Shown: positions 36,020-46,580, numbered from the stretch's first letter. The stretch: DNA of 64,000 bases from Leptolyngbya sp. SIOISBB (GCA_010671905.1 JAAHII010000001.1:6410026-6474025), one strand, 5' to 3'. Notes: generated by a model from the letters alone, not told the origin. Numbers and translations: made by a program.

Positions 36020-37239
36020 TTGGAGGTTCCTCGGATAGCTCGTTTCGCTCCCGCCCCTCTGCACCTAACCGAGCAAGAACGAGCAGACCTTCATGTTCTG
36101 GTCAATCGCCATAGTACAGCACAGCAGATTGCCCTGAGAGGGCGCATTATTTTGCTTGCCGATGAAGGCCAAAATCATCGCGAGATTGCCCGCGCGTTGA
36201 ACATTAGTCGCGATATGGCTCGACTCTGGCGTCAGCGTTGGCTTGAGCGCGCGCCCACCCACCTCCTGGTCGCCGAGCGTCTCGCTGATGCCCCCCGTCC
36301 CGGTGGCCCCGCCACCTTTACCCTCGAACAAACCCTGGAACTGTTTGTGTTGGCTTGTGAAAACCCCGCAAACAGTCGGCGTCCCATCAGCCATTGGACA
36401 CCGAGAGAACTGGCCGATGAGATGGTGAAACGCCGTTGGGTTGACAAGATTTCGCCCAGGCATGTGGGGCGTCTGTTAGCCGAAGCCGATTTGAAACCCC
36501 ACTAGGTGCAATACTGGCTCAATCCCCCACCGACCCAGAGTTTGACGAAAAGGTCAAAGACGTCTGTGACCTCTACTTGAGTGCGATAGAGCGGTCGGAG
36601 CGCGGCGAACGCACCCTCTCGATCGATGCGATGACCGGCATTCAAGCCTTGGAACGGTGTGCTCCCGACCAAGCGATGCGACCCGGCCAACGCGAGCGGC
36701 AAGAGTTTTGAATGTACTCGTCATGGCACCCAAAACTTGATTGCCAGTTTTGATGTGGCCACCGGGCGCATTGCGAAAGGCACACTGCGCGATACCCGCA
36801 ATGAAGCCGACTATCTCGCCCACCTCCAAGCAGTGATAGCGACTGACGCCAACGCCACCCAATGGCATCTGGTGAGGGATTGCCTCAACACCCATCAATC
36901 GGAATCCATGGTGCGATATATGGCTGAGTTGGACGGTCGAGAGATTGACTTAGGGGTGAAAGGTAAATCGGGCATTCTTAAATCGATGGCCACCCGCGCG
37001 GCGTTTTTAACGGAGACGACCCACAAGGTGGTTTGCCATTTCACCCCCAAGCACTGTTCTTGGCTGAATTAAATCGAGATTTGGTTTTCGATCTTGGCGA
37101 GAAAGTTACTGCGGAGGGTGAGTTTCTGTAATACGGCTGACCTGAAGGCCCGGATCCTAGATTTCATTGCCTACTTCAATGACACGATGGCTAAGCCGTT
37201 CAAATGGACTTACCAGGGCAAGGCTTTGAAGGCTTGAAA
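36020..37239 (+). pseudogene. IS630-family transposase, multiply disrupted
   Basis: The N-terminal frame (36020-36505) is a double helix-turn-helix region (HREIARALNISRDMARLWRQRW, and WTPRELADEMVKRRW) ending LKPH-TAG where a CAG is expected before VQYWLN. The next part (about 36520-36700) has SAIERSERGERTLSIDAMTGIQALER with a frameshift in a C-run; then ECTRHGTQNLIASFDVATG, CLNTHQSESMVRYM, GVKGKSGILKSM and HFTPKHCSWLN-TAA, where CAA is expected before IEIWFSILARK. The last block, FNDTMAKPFKWTYQGK, ends at 37239. Two C-to-T nonsense changes plus frameshifts make this a true pseudogene. Different subgroup from the IS630 element at 3896. Confidence 0.88.
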
Positions 37240-37341
37240 AATGGTCGGGGGATTCCCGCCAGGCAGTACTAGAGATTACTCGCTTTCCTTAAAACTTGCT
37301 TCAGCAGAGAAGCAGGTACATCTAGGTTGCATCACAACAGG

Positions 37342-38406
37342 TTATGCCGTAACCGCAAGTAGCTGATCCAGATTCTTACCCGTCTCAAAGAAGAACTGGG
37401 CATTATCCTCGGGAGTACCCGGCAGAATGCCGTGCCCCAGATTAAGGATGTGTCCCTTACGTCCGGCTTTTTGCACAGTGTCGAGGATGCGATCGCGAAT
37501 GAACTCTTTAGAGCCAAACAGCGCTGCCGGGTCAACGTTGCCTTGCACCGCCATTTCGGGACCAAGGCGACGACGGGCTTCCGCCATATCCACCGTCCAG
37601 TCAACGCTGACGATATCAACACCCGACTCGCCCATCAGCTCCAACACACCGGCGCTACCGCTGATATAGAGAATCAAAGGCGTATTGGGATACTTAGCTT
37701 TTACCCGACGCACCACTTGCTGCTGATAGGGCAGGGCAAACGTGCGGTAATCCATTGGGCTCAATTGTCCAGCCCAGGAGTCAAAGAGCTGCACCACCTG
37801 CGCACCACATTCGATCTGGTGGCAAGCATAAATGCCAATATTGTCAGCCAGCTTGCTCAGTAGCTGATGTAGCATCGCGGGCTCTGAGAAGGCCATGCCT
37901 TTGATGTTGGCGTAATTCTTCGAGGTGCGGCCCTCAACAGCGTAAGCAGCCAAGGTCCAGGGTGAACCGACAAAACCCAGAACTGCCGCTTCATTGCCGA
38001 CCTCAGACCGTAGCGTATTCAAAATCGTGCGGATGTAGGGCGTCGCCGAGTCAGGATCCAACTCATGCACGGCATCAATCTGAGCCTGGCTGCGGATGGG
38101 GGGATCGATGATGGGGCCTTTGCTTTCTACAATGTCGAAGGGAATGCCCATCCCCGTGAGCGGAGTCAAAATGTCGGAAAACATGATCACGCCATCAGGG
38201 CGAAATGCTTTCCAGGGCTGAAGAGAAATTTCGATCGCTAACTCAGGATTTTCGGAGCGCTCACGAAAGGACGGATGCTTCTCTCGTAAATCGCGGTAGA
38301 CCTTCATATATCGACCCGCCTGACGCATCATCCAAACGGGCGGTCGATCCACGGCTTCACCACGAGCGGCCCGGAGCAATAAAGGTTCCTGATTCAAACC
38401 AGTCAT
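37342..38406 (-). CDS. hemE: uroporphyrinogen decarboxylase HemE
   Basis: 354 residues from ATG 38406 ([17 protein letters not shown]); seven more residues are possible from 38427. The active-site loop [13 protein letters not shown] near 25, [13 protein letters not shown] near 75, [15 protein letters not shown] near 143, and the C-terminal [11 protein letters not shown] are all diagnostic, including the invariant Arg, Asp and His. It decarboxylates uroporphyrinogen III to coproporphyrinogen III, the last step shared by heme, chlorophyll and bilins. Divergent from cpcS with 174 bases between. Confidence 0.97.
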   Translation of the reverse strand: MTGLNQEPLLLRAARGEAVDRPPVWMMRQAGRYMKVYRDLREKHPSFRERSENPELAIEISLQPWKAFRPDGVIMFSDILTPLTGMGIPFDIVESKGPIIDPPIRSQAQIDAVHELDPDSATPYIRTILNTLRSEVGNEAAVLGFVGSPWTLAAYAVEGRTSKNYANIKGMAFSEPAMLHQLLSKLADNIGIYACHQIECGAQVVQLFDSWAGQLSPMDYRTFALPYQQQVVRRVKAKYPNTPLILYISGSAGVLELMGESGVDIVSVDWTVDMAEARRRLGPEMAVQGNVDPAALFGSKEFIRDRILDTVQKAGRKGHILNLGHGILPGTPEDNAQFFFETGKNLDQLLAVTA

Positions 38407-38580
38407 TGAAGCTTTACCTGTGTTCACGAAAGTTTTTAAGCGTAGAGGCTAGCGTAACATTCAGTGAAGGCCGCTATCTTAGGGCTTCTCGGGAGTCTGT
38501 TATTTTTTCCCAAGGGAGAGCGATCGCTTCAACGTAGAATAAAGGTCACAAGGACATTTGAAGCCCTCGAAAGCATTGGC

Positions 38581-39096
38581 ATGAGTATCGTTAATTTTTT
38601 TGAAACAGTTGAAGGAACCTGGTTTTCGCAACGCACGACCCACTTTGCCTCAGGGCAACCCTCCCAAACCGGGCAGGCGACACTCAAAATCACCGGCATT
38701 GAGACTCACCACGCCAGTGTGACCACCCTCTGCCAGCAGTTCAATGTCAATGCCGAAGACGCGATTTTTGCTTTTACGATCCAGCAAGAAGCGCAGGCGA
38801 GTTTGTACGGCAGCGGTGGTGCTACCCCGGTGCGCACGACGATGCTGGTGGGCCTCAAGTCCGCAGATGATCGGTCCGGTCAGTTTTTTAGCCAGACCGA
38901 TCGCGAACCGGCGATTGCGGGCCAGTATCACCTCGATAATGAGATCCTGACTCTCAGCATTCGGAACGACGATTTTCAGTCAGACGAACGCCTGTGGTAT
39001 ATGAATCCCAACCTCCGCATGCGCACTAGCCTGGTGAAACGCGCTGACGGTTACCAAATGGCTTCCTTCTGCTCCGAAATCCGGCGATCGTCCTAA
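38581..39096 (+). CDS. cpcS: phycobiliprotein lyase, CpcS/CpeS family
   Basis: 171 residues from ATG 38581; the frame is open further upstream but those residues are unlike the family. The start MSIVNFFETVEGTWFSQRTTH, then DERLWYMNPNLRMRTS and a C-terminal SFCSEIR, match CpcS/CpeS lyases, 10-stranded lipocalin-like barrels. They attach phycocyanobilin to Cys of allophycocyanin and phycocyanin beta subunits (Cys82/84 site). Which lyase subtype (CpcS, CpcU, CpeS) is not decided. Divergent from hemE, so two bilin-pathway genes share a promoter region. Confidence 0.9.
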   Translation: MSIVNFFETVEGTWFSQRTTHFASGQPSQTGQATLKITGIETHHASVTTLCQQFNVNAEDAIFAFTIQQEAQASLYGSGGATPVRTTMLVGLKSADDRSGQFFSQTDREPAIAGQYHLDNEILTLSIRNDDFQSDERLWYMNPNLRMRTSLVKRADGYQMASFCSEIRRSS

Positions 39097-39141
39097 AATC
39101 GCCTCGTTGCTGGTCGAGCCCGCCGCGGTCAGAAGCTTGGT

Positions 39142-39399
39142 TTACTCAGTGTCTTCCTCAGCGGCTGCCCGCTCATCTTGAATGGCTTGAATGCGCAGGA
39201 GCAGTTCTTCTTCTTGATCTTCAAACTCCTCTTCAGGAACATCTCCCATGTCAAAAGCCAGCTGCAGCGTCAGCAATTGTTTTTGCAAAGCTTCCAATTC
39301 GTCAGTCTGGTCTTCTACCTGATCAAGAATTTTTTCAGCAATCCACGTAACGCCGGTAAAGGGACCGGTTACGGGGGCTAGCAGTAAGCGTAAAACCAT
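39142..39399 (-). CDS. gvpG: gas vesicle protein GvpG (orphan)
   Basis: 85 residues. Start VLRLLLAPVTGPFTGVTWIAEKI, then LEALQKQLLTLQLAFDMGDVPEEEFEDQEEELL, is the full GvpG pattern of one amphipathic start and a long coiled-coil helix. GvpG is a minor protein needed for gas vesicle assembly, normally encoded within a gvp cluster with gvpA, gvpF and gvpL. None of those is near: neighbours are cpcS and glk, in convergent and divergent orientations. It may be a relict or part of a dispersed gvp set. Confidence 0.88.
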   Translation of the reverse strand: MVLRLLLAPVTGPFTGVTWIAEKILDQVEDQTDELEALQKQLLTLQLAFDMGDVPEEEFEDQEEELLLRIQAIQDERAAAEEDTE

Positions 39400-39694
39400 C
39401 TCATTTTGCTCCTGACGCTGATTGCGTCTCGACCTCTATTTTGACAGTGATCACGCTTTGTGTCGCTGATGCGTTGATTTTGCTTAGCTGCGCATTCTGG
39501 CTCCCAGTGCTGGAATGATGGGGTTGGGGTGCCGAGATCGCAGTTTTCAGCTTCAGGGTGGAATCGCACTCAGCCTTCATCAATCTTTCTCAACCCGGTT
39601 ACTGCAGCAAAATTTGTCAGTTCATTTGAATCCAGATAGAAAAGATAGGTTACCGTCACGGTTAAGACGGTTTTTCTCGATTGAGGTGTAGGTC

Positions 39695-40729
39695 ATGAAG
39701 TACCTCCTAGCAGGAGACATCGGCGGGACGAAAACGATTTTGCGGTTGGTTGCCGCTGACAGCTCTGAACTGAAGACCTGTCATGAACAGAAATACGTTT
39801 CGAAAAACTTTCCTGACTTGGTGCCGATGGTCGAGACTTTTTTGGCAGAAGCTAGAGCACAGGGAACTGACTTTGGGCAACCGACACAAGCGTGTTTTGC
39901 GATCGCGGGGCCAGTCGTCAACAACACCTCTAAGCTCACCAACCTCACTTGGAATCTGGACGGCGATCGCCTGGCCCAAGCGCTGAAGTTGAAATCCACT
40001 GAGTTGATCAATGACTTTGCTGCGATCGGGTATGGCGTCTTGGGCCTCAAAGAGGACGATATCCATACCCTGCAAGCAGGGGTGCCGGATGAAGATGCCC
40101 CTATTGCCATCATTGGTGCCGGGACTGGCTTGGGGCAAGGATTTCTGATCAAACAAGGGGACACGTTCCAAGTGTTTCCCTCGGAAGGGGGGCATGCTGA
40201 CTTTGCGCCCCGTTCAGAATTAGAATTCCAGCTACTCAAATATTTGTTGGACAAGCATCAGATCACGCGCGTTTCTGCCGAGCGCGTGGTTTCGGGGCAG
40301 GGGGTGATGGCGATCTACCAATTTTTGCGCGATCGCGGCATTGCTCAAGAGTCTCCAGAACTCTCTGAGATTGTTGGCACCTGGGAAAAAGAAGCTGGAC
40401 GGACGAAAACGGTTGACCCCGCTGCGGCTATCTCTCAGGCAGCACAAAAAGGAGAAGACAGCATGGCAGTACAAACGATGGCCTTGTTTGTCAGCGCTTA
40501 CGGCGCTGAGGCGGGTAACTTAGCCCTCAAACTGTTGCCCTATGGCGGCCTCTATGTTGCGGGTGGCATCGCTGCTAAAAACCTACCACTCCTGACCAAA
40601 AACACTTTTCTCGATGCCTTTACTCACAAGGGGCGCATGATGAAGCTGTTGGAAGATATCCCCGTGCATATTGTCTTGAATCCACAAGTCGGTTTGATTG
40701 GTGCGGCCCGTCGGGCTGCGGCTCTCTAA
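39695..40729 (+). CDS. glk: glucokinase Glk
   Basis: 344 residues, normal for cyanobacterial glucokinase. LLAGDIGGTKTILRLV at the start is the ATP phosphate-binding loop; LINDFAAIGYGV holds the catalytic Asp; GAGTGLGQGFL and PSEGGHADFAPRSE are the sugar- and phosphate-binding blocks. It phosphorylates glucose with ATP to enter glycolysis or the oxidative pentose path. GGTGTAGG precedes the ATG. Divergent from gvpG. Together with the amylase gene it fits glycogen and glucose use in the dark. Confidence 0.95.
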   Translation: MKYLLAGDIGGTKTILRLVAADSSELKTCHEQKYVSKNFPDLVPMVETFLAEARAQGTDFGQPTQACFAIAGPVVNNTSKLTNLTWNLDGDRLAQALKLKSTELINDFAAIGYGVLGLKEDDIHTLQAGVPDEDAPIAIIGAGTGLGQGFLIKQGDTFQVFPSEGGHADFAPRSELEFQLLKYLLDKHQITRVSAERVVSGQGVMAIYQFLRDRGIAQESPELSEIVGTWEKEAGRTKTVDPAAAISQAAQKGEDSMAVQTMALFVSAYGAEAGNLALKLLPYGGLYVAGGIAAKNLPLLTKNTFLDAFTHKGRMMKLLEDIPVHIVLNPQVGLIGAARRAAAL

Positions 40730-40908
40730 CCGGTTAGTGATTCGGTTGCACATTCCCCAAGAATGCATTTCAGGGCTATTCAGCGATCGGGTATTCTGGT
40801 TCAACGTGGTCGTCGGTGTGGGAAGGTGACTCGTACCGCCGGGGCAATGGATGTCACAAACAGCTTCTCGATGTCATCCCCCATGTTCAATGTTCTGTTG
40901 TTATTGGT

Positions 40909-41676
40909 ATGGCTGGTCATAGTAAATGGGCGAATATCAAGCGCCAAAAGGCTCGCGTCGATGCCGTCAAGGGCAAAACCTTTGCCAAGCTATCGCGAGA
41001 AATTATTGTCGCCACGCGTACGGGGGGCGCTGACCCCGCCGGTAATTTTCAACTGCGGACGGCGATCGATAAGGCTAAAGCAGCGGGTTTTCCCAATGAT
41101 AATATCGATCGCGCGATCGCTAAAGGGACTGGCCAATTGGGCAGCGACGATAGTTTAGAAGCGATTCGCTATGAAGGTTACGGCCCTGGTGGGGTCGCCG
41201 TCCTCATCGAAGCGTTGACCGATAACCGCAACCGCACTGCTGCCGACCTCCGGGCGGCCTTTAGTAAAAACGGTGGCAATTTGGGTGAAACCGGCTGTGT
41301 CGGCTGGATGTTTGAGCAAAAAGGGGTGGTCACGGTGGTTGGCCCCGTGGATGAGGAGGCACTGCTAGAGGCCGCGATCGACGGTGGTGCCGAAAGCTAT
41401 GAAGCGACCCAAATTGACGAAGATCGCGACGGCTTTGACGTCTACTGTGCCCCCACCGACTTAGAAGCTTTGAACAATGCCCTACAAGCCGCTGATTACG
41501 CGATCGCACAGGTGGAAAATCGCTGGATCCCCAGCAACACCATTGACGTGACTGAGTCGGATCACGCGCGATCGCTCCTCAAAATGATGGATGCCCTTGA
41601 AGACCTGGATGATGTGCAGTCCGTCACTGCCAACTTTGATATGGCGGATGAGCTGATGGCTGCTAGCGTGGCTTAA
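40909..41676 (+). CDS. YebC/PmpR family DNA-binding protein
   Basis: 255 residues from ATG 40909 ([18 protein letters not shown]), the invariant family start; the upstream open frame is discarded. [40 protein letters not shown], and [18 protein letters not shown] are diagnostic. The family includes transcription regulators (PmpR) and, by recent work, factors that relieve ribosome stalling at proline runs. Three-domain fold; which role applies is not visible. Next gene is an ABC-F translation factor, also linked to ribosome rescue, 140 bases downstream. Confidence 0.95.
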   Translation: MAGHSKWANIKRQKARVDAVKGKTFAKLSREIIVATRTGGADPAGNFQLRTAIDKAKAAGFPNDNIDRAIAKGTGQLGSDDSLEAIRYEGYGPGGVAVLIEALTDNRNRTAADLRAAFSKNGGNLGETGCVGWMFEQKGVVTVVGPVDEEALLEAAIDGGAESYEATQIDEDRDGFDVYCAPTDLEALNNALQAADYAIAQVENRWIPSNTIDVTESDHARSLLKMMDALEDLDDVQSVTANFDMADELMAASVA

Positions 41677-41816
41677 CTACCTTCATCGGATTTCTGTGAT
41701 TCAGTAGTCATAGCTGCTGGGGCCGCAACGCCCACAATGTCAGCAGAAATACCCGCCAGGTAAATCACAGCGTTAGACTAAAACACGATCATTCCCTGGA
41801 ATTTCGGCAACCTGCC

Positions 41817-43751
41817 ATGACATTGCTCACCCTCAAATCAGTCAAAAAAGATTTCGGCATCAAAGAAATTTTGCGCGATGCCACCTTCAGCTTGGAAGAG
41901 GGTGACAAAGTTGGACTCATCGGTACGAATGGGTCAGGCAAGTCAACTTTGCTCAAAATGATTGCCGGTAGCGAACCCATTGATGACGGCGAGATCTGGC
42001 GTAACTCGGGTGCCAAAGTCGTTTACTTGCCCCAGCAGCCAGAGATTGAGGGCGATCGCACTGTGCTCGAACAGGTATTTGCCGATGCGGGCGAGCAGAT
42101 GGCCCTGATTCGTGAGTATGAAGACATTTCTCATCGGATGGAGCTTGGCGCAGGCGATCTAGATGCCCTGATGTCCAAACTCTCTCGGGTAACGGAAAAA
42201 ATCGAAGCTGCGGGCGCTTGGGATTTGGAGACCAGCGCCAAAGTCGTGCTCACCAAACTGGGCATTCAAGATTTTGAAGCTAAGGTCGGCGACCTGTCGG
42301 GGGGCTATCGTAAACGCATCGCGATCGCGGCCGCGCTGCTGTCTGACCCTGATGCACTATTGATGGACGAGCCCACCAACCATCTGGATGCGGAATCGGT
42401 GGAGTGGCTGCAAAGCTATCTCAATGGTTTTCGAGGAGCGCTGTTACTCATCACCCACGATCGCTACTTTCTCGACCGGGTGACGAACCGTATTTTAGAA
42501 GTGGATCGCGGTGATCTGTTTGGCTATTCCGGCAACTACAGTTATTACCTCGAAAAGAAGGCTGAGATGGAAGCCTCATCTGCCAGTACCCGTCAGAAAC
42601 ATGCAGGGGTACTCAGGCGAGAGTTAGTTTGGCTCCAGCGAGGGCCGAAAGCCCGCAGCACTAAGCAAAAAGCCCGCATTCAGCGCATTGATGAAATGCA
42701 AGAGCGGGAATTCAAGGAAAGCTTGGGCAAAGTCGATATTGCCACCGCTGGCCGCCGCATTGGTAAAAAAGTCATTGAACTAGAAGCAGTGACGAAGGGA
42801 TATGGCGATCGCGTGCTGATTCGCGACTTTACTTATATCTTTAATCCCCGCGATCGGATTGGCATCATTGGCCCCAATGGCATCGGCAAGTCAACGCTGA
42901 TGAATCTGGTCACTGGGCGCGAGCAGCCGGATGCAGGGGCGATTGAAATTGGTGACACCATTCACTTTGGCTACTTTGATCAGCATTCTGAAGATGTGAT
43001 CAAAAATCCTAACCAGCGCGTGATCGAATACCTCAAAGACACGGCTGAACTGGTCCAAACGGTGGATGGTAGCGTGATTACCGCTTCACAAATGCTGGAA
43101 CGTTTCCTCTTTCCGCCCGATCAGCAATATGCCCCCATTCATAAACTCTCCGGTGGTGAGCGCCGCCGGTTATTTTTACTGCAGGTTTTACTACAGGCTC
43201 CCAACGTCCTGATTTTGGACGAACCCACCAACGATCTTGATGTGCAAACCCTCGCGGTATTGGAAGAGTATCTGGAAGAGTTCAACGGTTGCGTCATTGT
43301 GGTTTCCCACGATCGCTACTTTCTCGATCGCACTGTCGAAACGGTCTTTGCTTTTGAGGGAGATGGCCAGATCCGGCAATATCCCGGCAACTATTCCGTC
43401 TATCTAGACTATCGCCAAGCTGAGGTCGCCGAGCCGCCTCCCGCCGCCTCGCAAAACTCAAAGGTGACTGAGCCAGTAGCACCCGCGATCGCTGTCAAGA
43501 CTGGCACGGCCTCATCCACTGCCACCAAACCCAAGAAGCTTTCCTACAAAGAAAAACGCGAATACGAGCAATTAGAAGCTCAGATCCCGGAACTGGAAGC
43601 AGAAAAAGAAGCTCTGGAAAAGTTGCTCTACGACAACACTGCCAGTGGCTACGACGAGATGAAAACCCTTTCAGAAAAGCTGGCAACCTTAACCCAAACC
43701 ATTGACACCGCCACGGAACGCTGGATGGAATTAGCCGAAAGAATTGATTAA
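41817..43751 (+). CDS. ABC-F family ATPase (Uup-like)
   Basis: 644 residues, two ABC cassettes and no membrane segments. Cassette 1: GTNGSGKST near 40, LSGGYRKR near 160, MDEPTNHLD near 180. Cassette 2: GPNGIGKST near 355, LSGGERRR near 440, LDEPTNDLD near 465. The charged interdomain linker (about 240-315) is the P-site tRNA interaction motif of ABC-F proteins. A C-terminal coiled coil follows (KKLSYKEKREYEQLEAQ, about 570-640), as in Uup. Probably a ribosome-acting translation factor, cytoplasmic. Same strand as the YebC-family gene. Confidence 0.92.
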   Translation: MTLLTLKSVKKDFGIKEILRDATFSLEEGDKVGLIGTNGSGKSTLLKMIAGSEPIDDGEIWRNSGAKVVYLPQQPEIEGDRTVLEQVFADAGEQMALIREYEDISHRMELGAGDLDALMSKLSRVTEKIEAAGAWDLETSAKVVLTKLGIQDFEAKVGDLSGGYRKRIAIAAALLSDPDALLMDEPTNHLDAESVEWLQSYLNGFRGALLLITHDRYFLDRVTNRILEVDRGDLFGYSGNYSYYLEKKAEMEASSASTRQKHAGVLRRELVWLQRGPKARSTKQKARIQRIDEMQEREFKESLGKVDIATAGRRIGKKVIELEAVTKGYGDRVLIRDFTYIFNPRDRIGIIGPNGIGKSTLMNLVTGREQPDAGAIEIGDTIHFGYFDQHSEDVIKNPNQRVIEYLKDTAELVQTVDGSVITASQMLERFLFPPDQQYAPIHKLSGGERRRLFLLQVLLQAPNVLILDEPTNDLDVQTLAVLEEYLEEFNGCVIVVSHDRYFLDRTVETVFAFEGDGQIRQYPGNYSVYLDYRQAEVAEPPPAASQNSKVTEPVAPAIAVKTGTASSTATKPKKLSYKEKREYEQLEAQIPELEAEKEALEKLLYDNTASGYDEMKTLSEKLATLTQTIDTATERWMELAERID

Positions 43752-43846
43752 GCTGAGCATTACTGGTGATGAATATGCGATGTCAAGGTTTATCTTCCTC
43801 CGCAGTCGTTACACATTGCTGCACACTTTTCTGAAAGCGATCGCCC

Positions 43847-45199
43847 TCAATCGCCCATCCGGATTCGATATAAGTTCGTGATCCGCGGCGAATCATTGGG
43901 AGAAACAGCCAGAAGCTCATGGTTCGGCGATATACCGCCAAAGCTACCTTCAACTGTGGCTAGCCCCTCTCCATCGAGACTATACAAATGGGTCTGAATT
44001 AGCAGTGACCCAGTATCCTGTCGCTGAGACGTAGACGTGACGACGATATCTGAATCTGGCCAAAACGCTTTGAATTCTCCGATATACGTGGCTATTTCAA
44101 CCCCGTCTAACGTATACAGGCTGCTCTTTTGGTTATCAGGGTTTTGCTGGTTGAAAGAACTAACAATCAAGCTTTCACCGTCAGGGCTAAATTCTCGGAA
44201 GGCTTTCGGTATGGCCGCAATCTCGGTACCATCAAGGGCGCAGATCCGCGTTATGCCATCCTCAAGTGAGCGGGTGACAACCCGCTGATGATCGGAAGTC
44301 AAGATAGGAAACCAACCCGTGTAAGAGGCAATTTCTTCCCCATCCAGACTCACTAGACGAGAGCTGTCCTCCTCGTGAGAATTCAGAAAAATGGCTTGAC
44401 CATCCGGTAACGCCCCAGCCCCGCGTCCTGGATAGGTTGCCAGTTCGCCGCCGTTGCGGTCAAACCAGCGCGTCTGCCCCGCCTCTGCAACCAGAATGCT
44501 CTGGTGGTCTGGCATCGCTCTCCAACCTTCAATGCGGCCCGGAAAAGAAGCTATCTCAACCCCATTCAGGTCATACAGGTAGTATCGGCCTGCGGTGGGC
44601 GAATAGGTGACGACATCTCGCGGTCCCAATGTTTGACCAAGGTTAACGCCATCAAGTACAGCGATTTCTTCACCATCAAGGTTGACCAGCCGCGATCGCT
44701 GTTCGTCTGGATCTCGAATAATCAACAGTTCTGTATCCGGGATGAAGCTTATCCCCAGGCCAGAAAAGCTCGCGATTTCTGCACCGTCAAACGTCATTAA
44801 GCGCGTGGTAGTGCCTGGATCTGGCGTTGAACCATACGCTCTGGGTGACGTCAGCACCATGGCTTGACCATTCGGAGAAAACCCGATACGGGTATCGGTA
44901 AATGAGAATAGTTCGGTGCCGTCAAGCCGGAATAGGCGAGTCTGATCACTGTCAAATTCATCAGTCACAATCCCCTGGCCATCTGGAACGAAGCTGATGA
45001 ACCGACCGGGAAAACTACCAACAAACTCAATCGCAGCAGGACTCAACTCCGCCTTGAACTGCTGCCCTGATAAAGGTGCTGATGTGGAAAAACGATCGGT
45101 CTGGCCTCCGAATGAGGCATTAATGCCGCCTTGCCAGACTGCAACTGATAGGCATAGCCCTGTGACATAAAACCATCGAACGCTCACAAGTGACCTCAC
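43847..45199 (-). CDS. secreted beta-propeller-like protein with nine DGxEIA repeats
   Basis: 450 residues. A signal peptide (about 1-30, WFYVTGLCLSVAVWQGGINA) precedes nine repeats of about 40 residues built as (R/Y)LxxLDGxEIAsxxGxxxxFxPDGQxxVxxS: for example LFRLDGTELFSF, RLVNLDGEEIAVL, RLVSLDGEEIASY, SLYTLDGVEIATY. This is the WD40/TolB-like propeller pattern, blades ending in a PDG turn. It could be a periplasmic or surface scaffold. No lipobox, no catalytic motif. Family identity beyond propeller-like is unknown. Confidence 0.72.
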   Translation of the reverse strand: MRSLVSVRWFYVTGLCLSVAVWQGGINASFGGQTDRFSTSAPLSGQQFKAELSPAAIEFVGSFPGRFISFVPDGQGIVTDEFDSDQTRLFRLDGTELFSFTDTRIGFSPNGQAMVLTSPRAYGSTPDPGTTTRLMTFDGAEIASFSGLGISFIPDTELLIIRDPDEQRSRLVNLDGEEIAVLDGVNLGQTLGPRDVVTYSPTAGRYYLYDLNGVEIASFPGRIEGWRAMPDHQSILVAEAGQTRWFDRNGGELATYPGRGAGALPDGQAIFLNSHEEDSSRLVSLDGEEIASYTGWFPILTSDHQRVVTRSLEDGITRICALDGTEIAAIPKAFREFSPDGESLIVSSFNQQNPDNQKSSLYTLDGVEIATYIGEFKAFWPDSDIVVTSTSQRQDTGSLLIQTHLYSLDGEGLATVEGSFGGISPNHELLAVSPNDSPRITNLYRIRMGD

Positions 45200-45422
45200 C
45201 GCCGATTGAATCCTGCTACTGAAATGATGCCCTAGCTGATCACGGGGATTAACAGCCCCTGCGCATTGTTAAGCAGGCCAGCCAGCAGCTGCAGTCTGAG
45301 CCTAAATTGCCGTCAACGAATAACGTTGCAATATGACTCCCAGACGCCCAACGAGTGATACGCTGCAGGTCGAACAACTTCCCACAAAGCGACTCTGCAA
45401 ACCCTGACTAGACAGTGACGTG

Positions 45423-45626
45423 ATGGCACAACCGACAAAATTTGAGCTAGTAATGGCCGCGATTCAGCAAATTCAGTCTCAGCTAGACGATATCGATGTG
45501 AGACTCCGGCGCATCGAACGGTCTGCCTTGCCACCCGCCGAACCACCCCAAGCCCCCGGCAATTTAGAGCGACAAAATGAGTTTCTCTCTAGAGAATCAC
45601 GGAAGAAAAGATACGTTGAGGATTGA
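45423..45626 (+). CDS. small coiled-coil protein of unknown function
   Basis: 67 residues from ATG 45423, or one more from the adjacent GTG. MAQPTKFELVMAAIQQIQSQLDDIDVRLRRIER is a helical heptad pattern; then a proline-rich PPAEPPQAP hinge and a charged end. Possibly an oligomerising accessory protein. No family recognised. Confidence 0.5.
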   Translation: MAQPTKFELVMAAIQQIQSQLDDIDVRLRRIERSALPPAEPPQAPGNLERQNEFLSRESRKKRYVED

Positions 45627-46580
45627 TGTGCCTTAACACGGCGCCTCGACACTCCTAAAACTCCTAATTCCTGTTTTAGAACCGATTCACGACATCGATA
45701 GGGTTCTACTAGAGCTTTCCTCTGCTGGGCAACCGGTATCAATTTAGGCTCCGACCATAGGCACTCACCCGTTCAATAGATATAGCAACGACCCATGACG
45801 CGGTTGCGACACTCCAAAGGATGAAAAGCGGTGGACGTAACGGATGAGGCTTAGTGGGTCAGGACACATTCTGGCAGGGAATTTTAGCGCGATCTGTGAG
45901 GACGTAAACCACCCTACGAGGAGCTTATTTTCAGGGCGAACCGCAGTTTATTCAGGTCGCCCTAGATGAGTGAGTCAATCCGTCCATAGCAAGCCACAGT
46001 TTGATTCGATCACTCCAGATCACTGTAATCAGTATCTGGCAGACCTTTCAATTCCGCATTCCGAATTCTGTTATACATCCTCGACTTAAGCGGTCAAGAT
46101 CAACTCCTGCGATCTCAATAGCACCGAGCCACTTCACCTCTTCTGCATACTTTAAAGTCTTATTCCAGTAAATACACTAGTGCAGCGTCAAGCCTTGATT
46201 TTAGGGTTTTCACCTTTGAAAAGGCTTGTCAAGCCAGAACTTCAGAGATAGTCAACCCTAATTCTTCGTGTTGACGGAGCACTGGCTAGTATATTCACTT
46301 AAGTGATACTTGCCTGCTGTCCTGGGCCTGCCAGTATTTTTACGAGCTATTTTCTTCCGCTACTTTGTATAAACTTTACAGACTGACAAGGGTTTCTTGA
46401 AGACAGTCTGAAGGCGTTGCACTCTTCTATGAATTGCTAGTTAAGTAATGACGAGGCTTATCTAGACCTCTATGTTTGCCATCCCCGCTCTCTAAATCAA
46501 AACTACATATACAGATTGGACAGATTGGTTGTTCTTCAGCAGTATTCCGAATATGACTTGACTTAGGTGATGTTTCTGTA
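45627..46580. other. 954-bp gap holding an R2 repeat
   Basis: The only feature seen is R2b (45943-46075). From about 46080 the sequence turns AT-richer, leading into the dioxygenase gene. No gene or RNA was recognised. Confidence 0.5.
45943..46075 (+). repeat. R2b: longer copy of dispersed repeat R2
   Basis: Left block GCAGTTTATTCAGGTCGCCCTA and right block TTTCAATTCCGCATTCCG, ATTCTGTTATA, separated by about 40 extra bases that include a second CAGTTTGATTC. Confidence 0.65.
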
